Shown here: positions 14,301 through 26,395 of the stretch, in pieces | Numbering within the stretch: the first letter of the stretch is position 1 | How the letters are laid out: each line of letters opens with the position of its first letter | Assembly (NCBI GenBank): GCA_900708905.1 | Contig: CAADRB010000006.1 | Coordinates: forward strand, 3,827,893-3,891,892 | Direction: 5' to 3' | DNA from: Hymenolepis diminuta | Lineage: Eukaryota; Platyhelminthes; Cestoda; Cyclophyllidea; Hymenolepididae | Length of the DNA: 64,000 nt | Program-made: the position numbers and the translations under genes | Notes under the pieces: generated by a model | Databases searched by the model: none | What the model was told of the DNA's origin: nothing | The model's input: the letters and a program-made list of their open reading frames with translations, nothing else

Positions 14301-17300
14301 GGCGATAAGGGTTTGGACGAAGGCGCATAAATAGCTTTGAGATCAATAATCCTAGCAAAATAGAGGTCATTAATAAAAGAGACAACCCTAACAGGACTTA
14401 GGGGAGGGGTGAAATGCAAAAATATCTGCTGTATTGAGATTATAATTACACTTAAAGCAAAACTACTATCCAAGATCATGGTACTTTAGAGCCCAAATCT
14501 CTGTAATTTTTAAACGGAGCTTAAGACATCAACTATAAGAATAGCAAATTCAAAACTTTGGTAAATCAAGACCGGATTGTAGTAAACTCTTGATATATAC
14601 TAGCGCAGCTAAAAATATTATAGTTGAATCATATTAGTTCCGATTTTCCATTATTTAGGTGATGTCAGAACGTTGTGTGGTAAGTCGGGAATTGAAGCCG
14701 AACTGTATCCGGACTCTGAAATCAACAGGTTGTCTGTATTATAATTTCCTTTCATGTTTTAAATTATGCCTAATCATTCAGGGTGGCATGTTTTCAAATG
14801 AATTCGTAACCACATTTTTTCACAGCTCTTCTAACAGCCGTCTACTTGACAAGAAAGCCTATTAGTTTGTGGAATGTCTGCATTTCGGTGACAGTCTATT
14901 CGCCAGTGCCTTCTCATCTCATCCACGTTTGGGAAGAATCAGTGACACCGAGCGTCCATGCAAACCATTTCCTTAAAACAATTTTCTGGACAATCAGCTC
15001 TGAACAACATAGACGTAGGAGTTTAAGCGAAAATTCATTTGCACACCTGATTGCGTTTTCCATTAAATACAGATTTTCCCACTGGTTGAAAACGATGTCG
15101 ATATACAGCAACAATTAGTTGTTCGTCTGCCGAGCATAGCTAACTAAACAATCCTAAGCATTATTCTGTTCGCATGTTATTCTGCTGAATGCTCCCTTCT
15201 CGATATACATTTGTTTTAAATTCAATACAATACAGTAGTAATCAGTCTCAAATTGAGATAAGAAAAAAAACATCATCGACTGTTGATAAAAAACACGAAC
15301 AGCCCATCATAATCAATAGTGCAAAACTGTATTCTTTTCAAAGGGGATGCTGAATCAAGACTTAATAGCCATGTATTTGTTAATCTAATTGCCAAATCTA
15401 ATGTTAACGGATAATGTGTTGTGTTTGATTATCGATGTATGGTATTTCTACTCTCGCACCTGGACATGTAGGACGACCACTGAATCAACTACCATTGAAA
15501 TTATTGAATAACCGGGCAGCCAGTCATTTATCACACATTATTTGAGGTGTAAGTCTTCCCCCGTCTTCCTGGGATCTGGGTGGAGTAGACTCATAAAGAG
15601 GTTTATAAAAGCAGGTTTCGAAATTACCTCATCAGTCTCCTTCGGTAGTGTCTTTCTCGTCATTTCCATCTGCAGACCAATGATATATTCCTTGCATATC
15701 GTTATCAAATCCTTCGCTTCAGCTTCTTCCTTATTATTGTCCAGCACCAGAAGTGGCACGGAGAGCATGATTGAACGGAATCTCTCCACAGCTTCAGCAA
15801 ATTTGGCTTTAGTAGTGAGTTGATAAGCCGTCTGGAGACGCGAGATGAGATGTTCTAGACGCAAAGGAATTGAGGGGAGAGCTTCTGAAGGCGCAGTGAG
15901 TCCGCGAGCATTTCGGTGGGAGTAAACGAAGAGGGAGGGGGTGTGGGAGAGGCCAGGAAGAACCGCGCGAGAGGAGGCGTAGAGCGCGTGGAAAAGGGGT
16001 GCATAGGGAGTGAAATCGACGACACCGACTTGTTGGTTCAGGAGGCGCATGGCTTGGGCGTATGAGCCTTAAATGGAGAAGTATATTGTGATATGGGAAA
16101 TTTATGATTAATAGGAAGACCACAAGCATTTGATTTTATTGAATACGACTACTAATTCAATAAATAATTATTTCCAATATCTATAAAACAATTTAAAGCT
16201 AAACTCCCCAAGCAAAATAAGGAAAATGTTGACAACGCGTAACGTGATTAGAGGGGAAGTATTCTGAGGTTACTCTTGTTAATAAAATTAATCTGTGCAG
16301 TTGGCCATCAACTTCACTGGACGTGCGCTGATAAGCATTGATCTACAGACCTTTAAATTAATAGACATACACGCTAATCACTACGGTGTCGCTTAATTGA
16401 AAATTAATCAGTTTACCGGTATCTATGATCATTGTCATTCATCCCCCATTCATTGAACTCTTAAGTTTTGAGGTGGCAGAAATCCCAGATGAATAGAAAG
16501 ACACCGTCACACCTTAATTCAAGTAACCTTACAAATTTAGTGGTTTAAACAATGTCCCATGGATTCGCAATACTTCAATTCAAAAATTTTTTTTTATTAC
16601 TTACTAAAAATTTAGCCTAAAAAGCATTTACCGGTCCCAACTAATTTGAAAGCCATTTTAATAAGACTGAAAGGAGACAAAGCGGAGGTAGAATATTTAT
16701 ATTAAGAGCAAACAGAACAAAAAGCTGAAATTTTGCATTATTAACAGTTTATAGAATAACACCCAGGGGTTAGGGAATGTAGAAGAATCGATAGACAGGC
16801 CGACGAGTTACACCGCAGAACGAAGTAGGAAATCAGATTAAGTTGATAAGTGAATTAGGAGAATAATTAAACGTAGATAGGAAATAAGACCAACACAAGT
16901 GAAATCAATCTTAAGGATCTTAGTCCTTGAACATCTCCATTAACATTAAGAGTACCAAGGTTCGTCTGCAATACGGAAAGTTTACGGAAATGTTTTGGAC
17001 TTTAGTTGTTAGAGTACAGTTGATAATCAAAACTCAAGAATACTTTTGATATAAGGGTTCAATAAATTGAAATTTAAAAAAGCAGTTTAAACGCTTGTTG
17101 TGCTTTTAACTTCTACAACTCATAAGAATATTGAATGAAGTAAAAGTAATGCTATAACTCGAATATGTTGATAAACACTCTCGACTGTGCGACAGCTATT
17201 AACAAGTAGAAAAAACAAAGTGGAGGTAAACAAACACTTAAATTTGGGAGGGGGAATTTAAGTTTGACGTGTAAAGAAACTTACTTGCATTATGGAGAGA

Positions 17301-20300
17301 TTTCTGTAAGAGAGCTAGCAGGAAACGCAAACATTGATATCAAACATAACAGACCGGAAATACTAAATCAAACCACATAACGACCCAGCTGCAAACAGAT
17401 GGTTTATAGACTTCCAATGAATTGAAGAGTTTATAACTGCTGAGCCTTAGACTATTAAATAGGAAATAGTTACCATATCTACAGATAAACACTCGAGAAT
17501 CTGTAAGACCAGAGGGGGGGGGGGATTAAAAAATAACGTTACAAAGGGCCCAGACACTTAAATGTTCAAGAATGTGCCGCAATATAGGCACACTATGAAA
17601 TACGGAAACGTGTTGTTCGAGTGTAAAGATGGTAATGGATTTTTCCAGAAGTACGCACCAAAACAAATGCAAGACCTCCGGGAACTAAGTTTAGGAAACC
17701 ATAAATACATACCATTACTTATTCAAACAAAAAATCCCAAGGAACTGAATGTAATTAACAAGTATAAGTGGGTAAGATAAATGAAATATTCTATGATTGG
17801 ATAGTTTTCGTTCGGAATGAGCGTCTAATTCTAAAAAAGTTTATAGGAAACTCTAATCGAAGAAAACCACGAAATAAGTAGAAGAACAAAAGTGAGGTAA
17901 TATCAATACTTGACACACAGAGAATTCAAGTTGAAATCACTAAATTTTAGGCACACGTTCTAAATTAATGGATAACTGAATAAATTGGCGAAATACTAAT
18001 TAAAAACAAATACAACACTCAAGAACAACAACTAATTGTCCTAAAAGGCTAAAGTCCATAAATCAAACATAAAAACAATACCATATGCAATATTCGCGCT
18101 ATCGCCATCGCTACCAACAAACTGTGATTATTTAAAAAAAAACAATACAATTCAGGAGCGAGATAAGTAGACAAAGCGCGCACAAACACAGTTTTAGACC
18201 AATTTAGCAATCTCTCCATACCAAAAGCAGATTGAATATGAGAGGGCAATTAAGTTACCGACGTCATAACTACATCATAAATCCAGACAGCTTTCGAAGG
18301 ACTGCGTTTTCTAAGATTCTTATTGGACAGAAGGAAGAAAACTACTGATAAAATCTAACTTTTAAACTGATTTTATCTTCTTTTACCTTCATTCATTTAA
18401 TAAAAAAATCTAATTTTCTACTTCATACTTAGGCCTGTAAGCCGTCTATCGATTTCTCAACATTATGCGACATCTGTTCCACTAACTGGCCACAGCCTCG
18501 GCTAACTGACACTTCCTTTATTCCAATATATTTTTGGCACAATTTCTACCGCCATAATTATGCCTGTGAGAAGTGGTATGGACAGTAGATTAACAAGTTT
18601 TCTCTGTACTACTTTGGTATTTCATAGCACCTCAGTTGGACATGAATGACGGCGGCCACAGAATCCACATGTACATATTCCATAATCTTTAGCGTCCAAT
18701 TAGAATGGCCTCTCAATCACATTCAAACTGTTCTAGCTATGCAAGAGACTTGTCCTACATCTTTCTTAATGTTAACAACATGCAGTCCATATTCTAGTTT
18801 CAATAAACTTACCAGCAAGAATGTGATCAACAGCAAGAGGGGAGTTATCAGCCCAGTAGGAGCAAGGTGAACGACCTGGTGTTGGTTCCACAAAGGTCTC
18901 CAAGGGAGTTTTCTCTTCAGCAGAATCTCCTGCTGAAGAAGCAAGGACTTCGGGGGGTAAATCGAGGTCCTGATCAATGTCCCAGCCACCTCCTATGAGA
19001 AATATAATTATATTGAATTTAAAGAGCACCCTAACATAATACAGCATAATATAATATCTGAATAGTAAATTTATAAACTTAGTAGGAGATCTACTTAGTA
19101 CTTGTGAAATAGTGTATTGAGTTCATGTAAATCAACTATCAGCCCCAAAGCACGTTAGAAGTAGACTCGCAAGCTAGCTAGCCTGTACGGACGTACTTGC
19201 TAACACAAAAGTAACGTGACAATGGAGCGTGGACCAGTGAGGAACTGAATCATGAGAGGTCAGGTCAGGACAAATACCCAGGTCCATACCGCTTGATCAA
19301 TCTCACGGTGACAAGATAGCCACTTCTTCCCACCTTTTGTAATTTTTATGTTTTTTGAGTCTTATTTCCATCTTTCATACATCTCACAAACCTACCACCC
19401 CTTCATATATACCTACCTTATTTGTTTGGTGTCTAGACCACCCTTCGTACACAACCTTTCTCAAAACAATCTTCATATACTATGAATATAACGACATATT
19501 GCCGATATAAGGAATATCTGACAAGCTAATTTTCCTAATATAGTCTTTCAAGAGTCAGCATTGACTTCCACAAGCCAATTCCAATACATTAAAATTGGAC
19601 ATGTTAACATTTTGTGACTAAACTACTTATTACAGATATAAGTAGCACTAATATAAACTAACCTCCCTCTCCACCAACTTCGTCTCCAATCAAGTTATCT
19701 TCATCATCACCGAAACAGCCATTGACACCTTTTTCTTCTCCCTCTTCATCCAGTCCCAAATCGGCATCTTCTCCCCAATTCGCAACTTCATCTGGATCCA
19801 TACTAAAGGCAGCCTTGTCGGCTTTTGGAAGATGAATTCTCGGATCAGCCTCGGTGTTAGTGTCTTCCATTCTACCAACGCCGGTTTTTCCAATTGCCAC
19901 CTCAAAGAAGTCCTTGTGGACACTCAGAGTAGGCCAGTTCTCTTCAGCAACTATTTTTGGGGCAGCAGGAGGAGAAGGAATAAGGAGCTTCGCTGATGGA
20001 TTAGCTGGAGGTGCTGTCTCGCCACTAGCAACCAATTCTTCCACTTCTTTTTCGAGGCCATAAGTTTGAGCTGTGAGCAGAGCCAATGAGCCTCGATTAC
20101 ACGCTTTCAGTACCTTGACACGTTCAGCTACATCTCCAAGGAGTAAAGCGATTTGATATTGTTTACCAAGATCACGTCTCACCTCAGCAATCTTCATCAT
20201 TTTACGCAACTTCTCCAGGTTTCCAGTAATGAGGTAGAGAAACGTGAGTTTGGAGAAATCTTTGGTGCGCTGATAGGCCATTTCAAGAATATTAATATTT

Positions 20301-23300
20301 CCCTGACGGAGAGCTAAATCAGCCAGCCTCTCCCAACAAGCTTTATCATCTAGAATTCTCGCAGCTTCTAAACCAACATCCAGCTGTCCACAGTCCATAG
20401 CAAGAGAGAAGCGAGTTCTTAAATCCTTGACAAAGTGAAGGGCTACCTCAGGATATCCTTTTTGCTCTAGATAACCGATGATTGCTTGGCCGGTGAGATT
20501 TGCATGATTTACCATGTAGAGGACTTCCTCATACCTTCGGTTAATCAACGCAAGTTTGAATTTGTACTCCGTAGGATCGATAGAAAGGATCTTAGGCTCG
20601 CAATCACGATCAAGGCAGAAGATTGAGTCACCCTGGACTTTGGTGATATAGATGGGTAAATCAAGAGTACGGATAATACCATGATCTCCATTCAATAGGC
20701 AGTACTTAATATGGGTCGAGGTTGTGTAGATGAATACACCCGCTTCTTCGGCCCAAGCACCACTCTTAATACGAACTGTCTCGTGAATACTAGTTTTCAC
20801 TTCCAACTGACGATCACACAGATAGAGGAACATTTTGCTGAAGAATGCGACATGTTGTCCATCAGTAGACCAGATGGCCTGACGAATCAGTTTGGTGTTT
20901 TTCAGCGTAGCAAGAGTTCTTCCATTAGAGACTGAATAAAGACTCAGACCCGAGGCATCACGAACTAGTATGTTGCCAGTACCTCCATAGAAGATATTAT
21001 CAGCACCAGGAAGTTCAATTTTTTTCACCTTCTCGTTGGCTGAATTACGGACAGCTAAAGTACCCGGTGCCTCTAAGACAACAAATTTGTTTCGGCCAAT
21101 CCACACCGCTCCTTGACCGTGTCCAGTGCGACTTTCTGCTGGGGTGTCAGTGGCTGCACCGTCCCTTGGCAACTGGTAGAGGTCATAGGTTACCTGAGAT
21201 ATGGTGTAATTGGTTGTTCCAGATTCGGTGAACTTTGGTCGACAGGTTATAATCACGGAGTTCTCGATATGGTTGTAGGCAATTGCAAAGGGTGTTCCAT
21301 AACTAAAAGACACAGAAAAGAACAATTATTAATTTCCAGCTATTTAGTGGAAATTAAAAATACTCTTCATACATTTGATTAAAAGGGACATAGGGAATAT
21401 TTTCTCCAGAAAAGCAAGTTGAGTAATGGGTTATTATATTAAATTAAATGATATTGGATTATTATTCGGGAAATTAGATGGTTTAATTCCTCCCCTTAAT
21501 TATGAAAATCGGATGAAATCATTTTTAGGCGAATTTTCATTAAAATTAGTAAATTCAGATAAATAGGAATAATCCAATTATGAGAAAGATCGTACTCCAA
21601 AAACACTCACACAAAGCCAAAAGTAAATTGTTTTCCTTGAGAGGAGAAAATCTCAATACTTTTTTAGACAGTAAAACTTACGATTAAAATCTAAAGTTAT
21701 GTGGCTTGAGGGTAAATTAGACGCATTCAGCAGTTAAAACAATTTCAAGTAAAATATTGACTCCGCCAAATGTATAAGAAAAGATACACAAAATTTTGAT
21801 AAATGTCGATCAACTTATTGGGACAAGGGAATAAAAAATTGGGGAAGAGGGAAGCACACAGAGTTCCTATAATTGAGAGACTTTTGCCTTCAATGATCGT
21901 ATTTTCAACTTACATTTGACTTAATTTAATTTTCGGATCCGTTCAAAGTCTAATTTATTTATCGTATACTGACTATCAAACTTCAACAGTGATCTTATTC
22001 TCAATACCATTATCTAATTTTATACCCCGCTCTGTTTATCGACCTTCACACATCATATAAAGCTACCATTTTCAAGTTAAAGGCTGACCCCAGATCTGTG
22101 TTTTTCCTAATACAAATATTCCACCACCCACTCTGTTTTCTTCCTCTAATGTGACAGTGGAAAAGGCAATATCACAGATGGTTTTTCCGGTCTTGCATTG
22201 ACATGCCCTAAGCAGGAACATCTCTTGCAACACGTTCGACGGCCAGAGACAAATTATAACAAATAAATGGCCATTTCAATCATTGATTGAGGAGATCCGG
22301 TTTATATTCTCAAATAAATTGCTCCTATAATACTTATGAGATGAGCACCCATGAACCTTATAGCCATGTACATAACTGTCGCCACAATATCAACGCAAGG
22401 TCGTCTAAGGATAGAAAGTACGTTGATAGTACATCAATCTTAGAGAATTCACGTGCACGGTCTAGGGTCTTCCTCAAGCAAACAAAAACTAGTGGGGAGA
22501 GGAAGAAAATAGACTTGAACTGTACATTTACTCATAGTTAGATGTCTGTTGACAAAACAGGAGAATGACGAAAATGCCCATGACGACATGTAAAAAGCAG
22601 TTTTGAGTTTGTTGTAATAGGGAAAGTTTGAGGGAAAAGGAACAATAAATTTGAACTGTAATGATACGCATGTTGTATGTTTAATTAGAGGTAGCAGTTT
22701 TCACCCAAAGACATGAGCTGAAATCAATAAACAGGGAGACTGAGGTCAATACGAAGCAATAACAGAAAAAAAGAATAACTACTTACACATGCAGACATTA
22801 TGAAAAAAGAAAATAACTGAAAATGTAAAGATTTTTTAGAATTCAAAACCCATAAGAATCTAAATAAAGAATAATTTATTTCAATAATTCTTCTAATTAC
22901 AAACACAAGTGCAAACTAGAGAACCATCATAACGTCAAGTGTCTTGCAATACTTAGCAATAAGTAACTAACATACAGTCATTTTTATCTAACAAAATTAC
23001 ATCAGCAAATTGACTAAGAAATTCAATTTGTAATACTAATTAAAAACATTAATGAATATATCTAGGTTCTGGGAAATAAAATCAAGACTACTTCACCTTT
23101 AGCATTGGAGAAGTCCTGGCCGACGCTGAACAAATTTAAGCATAAAAGAGGGAGAAAAATGGGCGTCACCATACTAAAACGCATGACTTAGTGAGGAAAT
23201 TAAACCTAACATATCTTCGAATCAAACGGTCATAACTATCTACTTGTAAAATTATAAGTAGCAATGTTGAACACAATAACGCAAACCCAACCTACTCTTT

Positions 23301-25990
23301 GAGGGTCATAACGGGTGAGTCTCTAGTAGTCGCAAAATTGAGTTTTCTCAGCTGTTTCGCCCTCACATAGAAGAGAACATCTTTGTGGAGAGTCCACGCA
23401 GGTCTTTCACGTTCCAACTTGAACACAATCATGCCTTCGTCGTGACCAGCAGCAAAAAGATTGTGTGAGGGATGTGCGGCCAGAATCCAGAAGCGGTCGG
23501 AGTCGCGGCGAATTGTAGCTACACAGGAGCGTTTAGCTAAATCCCAAACACGAATAGTCTTGTCCTCTGAATCAGAAATGAGAAGGTCCTGTCTAGGATG
23601 GAAGATGGCACAACTCACATTGTTGGTGTGACCGCGGAGAGTGTCCAAATGCCAGGCTTTGGTTTCTATTGCCAAAAATACAAATGTGTACTTACTTTAA
23701 CCGTTTTCAGATTAGGCGGATACCGTTCAATCATAAACTTCGTGGAGGATAAAGGCAATATAAACATATCTACTCAAATATAACTAGTAGAATTATTATA
23801 TTTTGCATTTTGAATAAAACTGATAAACGCAATTGAATTAGCAATAACCTACTTAATATCAGCTCGAAGTAACGTAAACTGACAGAGTGGCTCAGAAGTA
23901 CACACAGATAATATTATTAAAACGAGTGATAATTATAATGGCCTTAAATTAAGAAAATTTAGCCTTGCAACAAAGTTCAAGCATAAGGAAATTTAAACTA
24001 GTCTCATTTAATTAATCCAGTCATAAGCAAAAATTAGTAAACTATACAGATGCATTTGATGTGAAAGCTGAAACTCAACAGTTATGTACATGTAGTTCAT
24101 GTTTACGAGAGTTAATATAATTTACCTCATACATTTCTGGAATGAATGATGGCGAATCTGTACAATAAATATATATATACTACTAATTTAAAATAAGTAG
24201 AGTCATATATCAATAGGACGTAAAAAACGTGAAAGCATTGGGCTTACCAGTAATGCGCCAAATACGAATTTGCCTATCATCCGATGCGGAGACAATGATG
24301 GGCAAGGTGGGATGAAACACGACCCAGTTGACACCCCGCTCATGTCCCTCAAGGACGTGGCGTGCCACAACATCAGAGGATCCGAATAAATCAGTGCTGT
24401 TGCCACCGCCATGGCCCATCGCACCACTACCGCCACCGGTACCAAGGTAACGCATTTGTTCCTGAAAATGGCAAAAAAGTGGATTTTAAAATACTGCGAT
24501 TATACGCGTGGGAGAAACATATTCAAATAACATTAAAATCACCTTTTCTGAAGAGATAACAACAATCCGGTCGAAGAATAAACCCACTATTTTAAGAAGA
24601 AACCTCAAATAAGGTGTTTCAGGTTAATTAGTTCTATACGTTTACACGCTTAAAGTGACAATTTCATTAAAGGTAATAAAACAAGGGTAAGACAAGTTTA
24701 CAAGTGAAGGAAATAGAAGGAAGAGAACTTAGTACCCAAAGATGAAGTTAGTTGAAGAGAAGCGACCAGATAATTAGATAAAAAGTCAAAGATGACGTGC
24801 GTTTATGCTGCGACCCAACCATATCAGTACTCAATCATAATTATGAACGGGATATAACATGAAGTTATTGTGCTCTTAATTATCTGATGTTTACGTTACC
24901 CCAAGTCTGATTGGCCAACTTATAAAATAACGATAGATGTCAAAGAACAAGAATGAAATCGATAACGGAATTCCGTCATAATTTAACTTCCACTGAAAAT
25001 AATTAACTAACATCAACATTCAGGAGAATTTGCAGAAACGAAAACAATAAGTATGCCAAGATAGACCAATATTATTATTAGTATGAAATCAACATATTTT
25101 CCAACACTCTCCTAAGACAGTAATTTAATTAACCAATTAGTTAATTAAAATAAATAAAATAAAACATATTAAACGAGAATGAAAACCGTGAAAAAATTTT
25201 GAACGAGATGAATTACAGTCATTCAATCATTTAAATGTAAGGATAAACTCACAGAAGAAATCATAGCTGACAAATGCGTAAAACTTAAATAAAAACCAAC
25301 CTCAATTCCGGAGAAACTAGAAGGCGCAACATTCTTTTTACGGAAACCAGAAATGTCCCAGACGCGAACAGATTGATCAAGAGAAGCAGAAACGACGAGA
25401 TCCTCTTTGGGATGGAACTGAGCGCACATAACATAGTGGCAGTGCCCAGTAAGAACGCAAGCCAAAGAACGCGACTGCCAATTCCAAATACGAATTGTTT
25501 GATCATCAGATGCACTTAGAATCCAGGGGTACTCCTAAAAAGTGAAAAAAACAACAGTAAATAGATAAAATAAACCAATTAAGCAATGCATTAGACGCAC
25601 ATGATGGAAGAACGTGGTTCTAATATAATCCAAATGTCCATTAAGAGTGAACAGGCACTTTCTCTGTTTGTAATTCCAAACCTTGATTTTGTAGTCATCT
25701 CCGCCAGAGACGAACAAAGGCTGATTCTTATGAAAATCAATACCACGAACGGGACCCTCGTGTTCTTCGAATTTATCAATAAGAGTACAGGATCTGTAAT
25801 CCCAAAGATCTATAACGCCAGTGTGGAGACCTGCCAATATCCAAGGTCTTTTTGGGTGAAAAGCCAAGCCTATGTAGAAAAATACGCAAGAGGTTAACAA
25901 CGTACTGAAAAATTTAGAAAATTATGTGAGTTCAGAAGTCATACCTTTCACCCTAGCGGAAGACGAATCAAACTTAGCAAGATATGCCAT
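11367..25990 (-). CDS. COPA: Coatomer subunit alpha (alpha-COP), nine coding exons
   Basis: Alpha-COP is the large scaffold of the COPI coat. It recognises dilysine cargo tails and works in retrograde Golgi-to-ER transport. Coding exons in transcription order: 25990-25945, 25869-25601, 25534-25301, 24461-24248, 23665-23296, 21302-19663, 18992-18813, 16067-15628, 11804-11367. They total 3831 nt (1276 residues; human about 1224). All introns are GT-AG and all phases agree. An in-frame TAG directly precedes the ATG and fixes the start. Residues 1 to about 330 form the WD40 propeller, with motifs such as [24 protein letters not shown] and [18 protein letters not shown]. Residues about 340-800 are the WD-associated region ([32 protein letters not shown]). 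An acidic linker spans about 880-940 ([13 protein letters not shown] follows). The C-terminal domain covers about 985-1276 ([24 protein letters not shown]). Intron lengths 5' to 3' are 75, 66, 839, 582, 1993, 670, 2745 and 3823, so they grow toward the 3' end. Identification rests on continuous similarity to animal alpha-COP. Confidence 0.97.
11805..15627 (-). other. COPA: COPA intron 8 (3.8 kb)
   Basis: GT-AG intron (gtaatt to ttttag) separating the last two coding exons. Contains the dispersed repeat at 12070-12135. The region 14650-15118 is open on both strands (90 aa plus, 66 aa minus) but shows no recognisable domain. Confidence 0.9.
12070..12135 (-). repeat. Dispersed repeat in COPA intron 8
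   Basis: Plus strand reads cccgtaagccatttgtcgat and then a cattacgcaacacccgttct block. The same pattern recurs at 18430-18490, and fragments occur near 16790-16830 (opposite strand) and 44168-44200. The family is unclassified; it may be a fragment of an old retroelement. Confidence 0.4.
17514..17524 (+). repeat. Homopolymer G11
   Basis: Eleven consecutive G in COPA intron 7, unusual in this AT-rich setting. Length may be uncertain because of sequencing error. Confidence 0.85.
18430..18490 (-). repeat. Dispersed repeat in COPA intron 7
   Basis: Plus strand reads ggcctgtaagccgtctatcg followed by cattatgcgacatctgttcc, closely matching 12070-12135. Confidence 0.4.
18993..19662 (-). other. COPA: COPA intron 6 (670 bp)
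   Basis: GT-AG intron splitting the codon for a Gly of the GGGWD motif in the acidic linker. A GC-richer patch at 19155-19330 (gctagctagcctgtacgg, gaggtcaggtcaggac) may be an unclassified repeat fragment. Confidence 0.9.
21303..23295 (-). other. COPA: COPA intron 5 (2.0 kb)
   Basis: GT-AG intron (gtaggt donor) that splits a codon between the WD40 part and the WD-associated part. AT-rich; I see no gene or clear repeat in it. Confidence 0.9.
23666..25300 (-). other. COPA: COPA introns 4 and 3 flanking the exon 24248-24461
   Basis: Intron 4 is 23666-24247 and intron 3 is 24462-25300. Both are AT-rich GT-AG introns with nothing recognisable inside; the exon between them encodes WD40 residues 184-254. 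Confidence 0.85.
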
Positions 25991-26395
25991 CTATACACTA
26001 ATGTGCTTATTTGGAATTAGTCAAAGCTAACGGTTAGACTGTTGCAGATATAAACAAGGTAAGGATATACTATAAATTATTTATCAAAATGTAAATCTAA
26101 ATAGGGGCGTTGTAAAACAAAAAATGCGATTTATAAATTTGTCATGATTAATATCATTTAATGATTAAAGTGTATTTTTTGTGGCAGTTTTATTGCTAGC
26201 CTGTGACTGCAATCATTATACCTGTGTGATATTTTTCGATTATTTCAAATCAAGTAAATCATAAAAATAGCCTGGATTGAAAAAGGGATTGATTCTTATG
26301 TATTTAACATCTACGAATGTTTAAACACATCTTTTTGAGCATTATTTAAACAAATTTCTCCTGTATTCATTAGCCTTTTGCTCATGTAGCCTAAG
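25991..26395. promoter_or_regulatory. Head-to-head intergenic region, probable bidirectional promoter
   Basis: This interval separates the COPA start codon (minus strand) from the proposed MED1 start codon (plus strand). Both 5' UTRs and both core promoters probably lie in it or close by. The sequence is AT-rich and I see no clear TATA box on either strand, which would suit two broadly expressed genes. If the tentative first MED1 exon is wrong, the shared region extends up to 27333. Function is inferred from gene arrangement only. Confidence 0.5.

Larger units (their letters stand above)
16068..18812 (-). other. COPA: COPA intron 7 (2.7 kb)
   Basis: GT-AG intron. Holds the repeat at 18430-18490, a repeat fragment at 16790-16830, the G11 run at 17514, and an unassigned 72-codon plus-strand frame at 17562-17780. 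Confidence 0.9.

Noticed and set aside
14650..15118. Plus-strand open frame in COPA intron 8 suggestive of a membrane protein
   Set aside because: Hydrophobic stretches are short, both strands are open, and no receptor or channel motifs are present.
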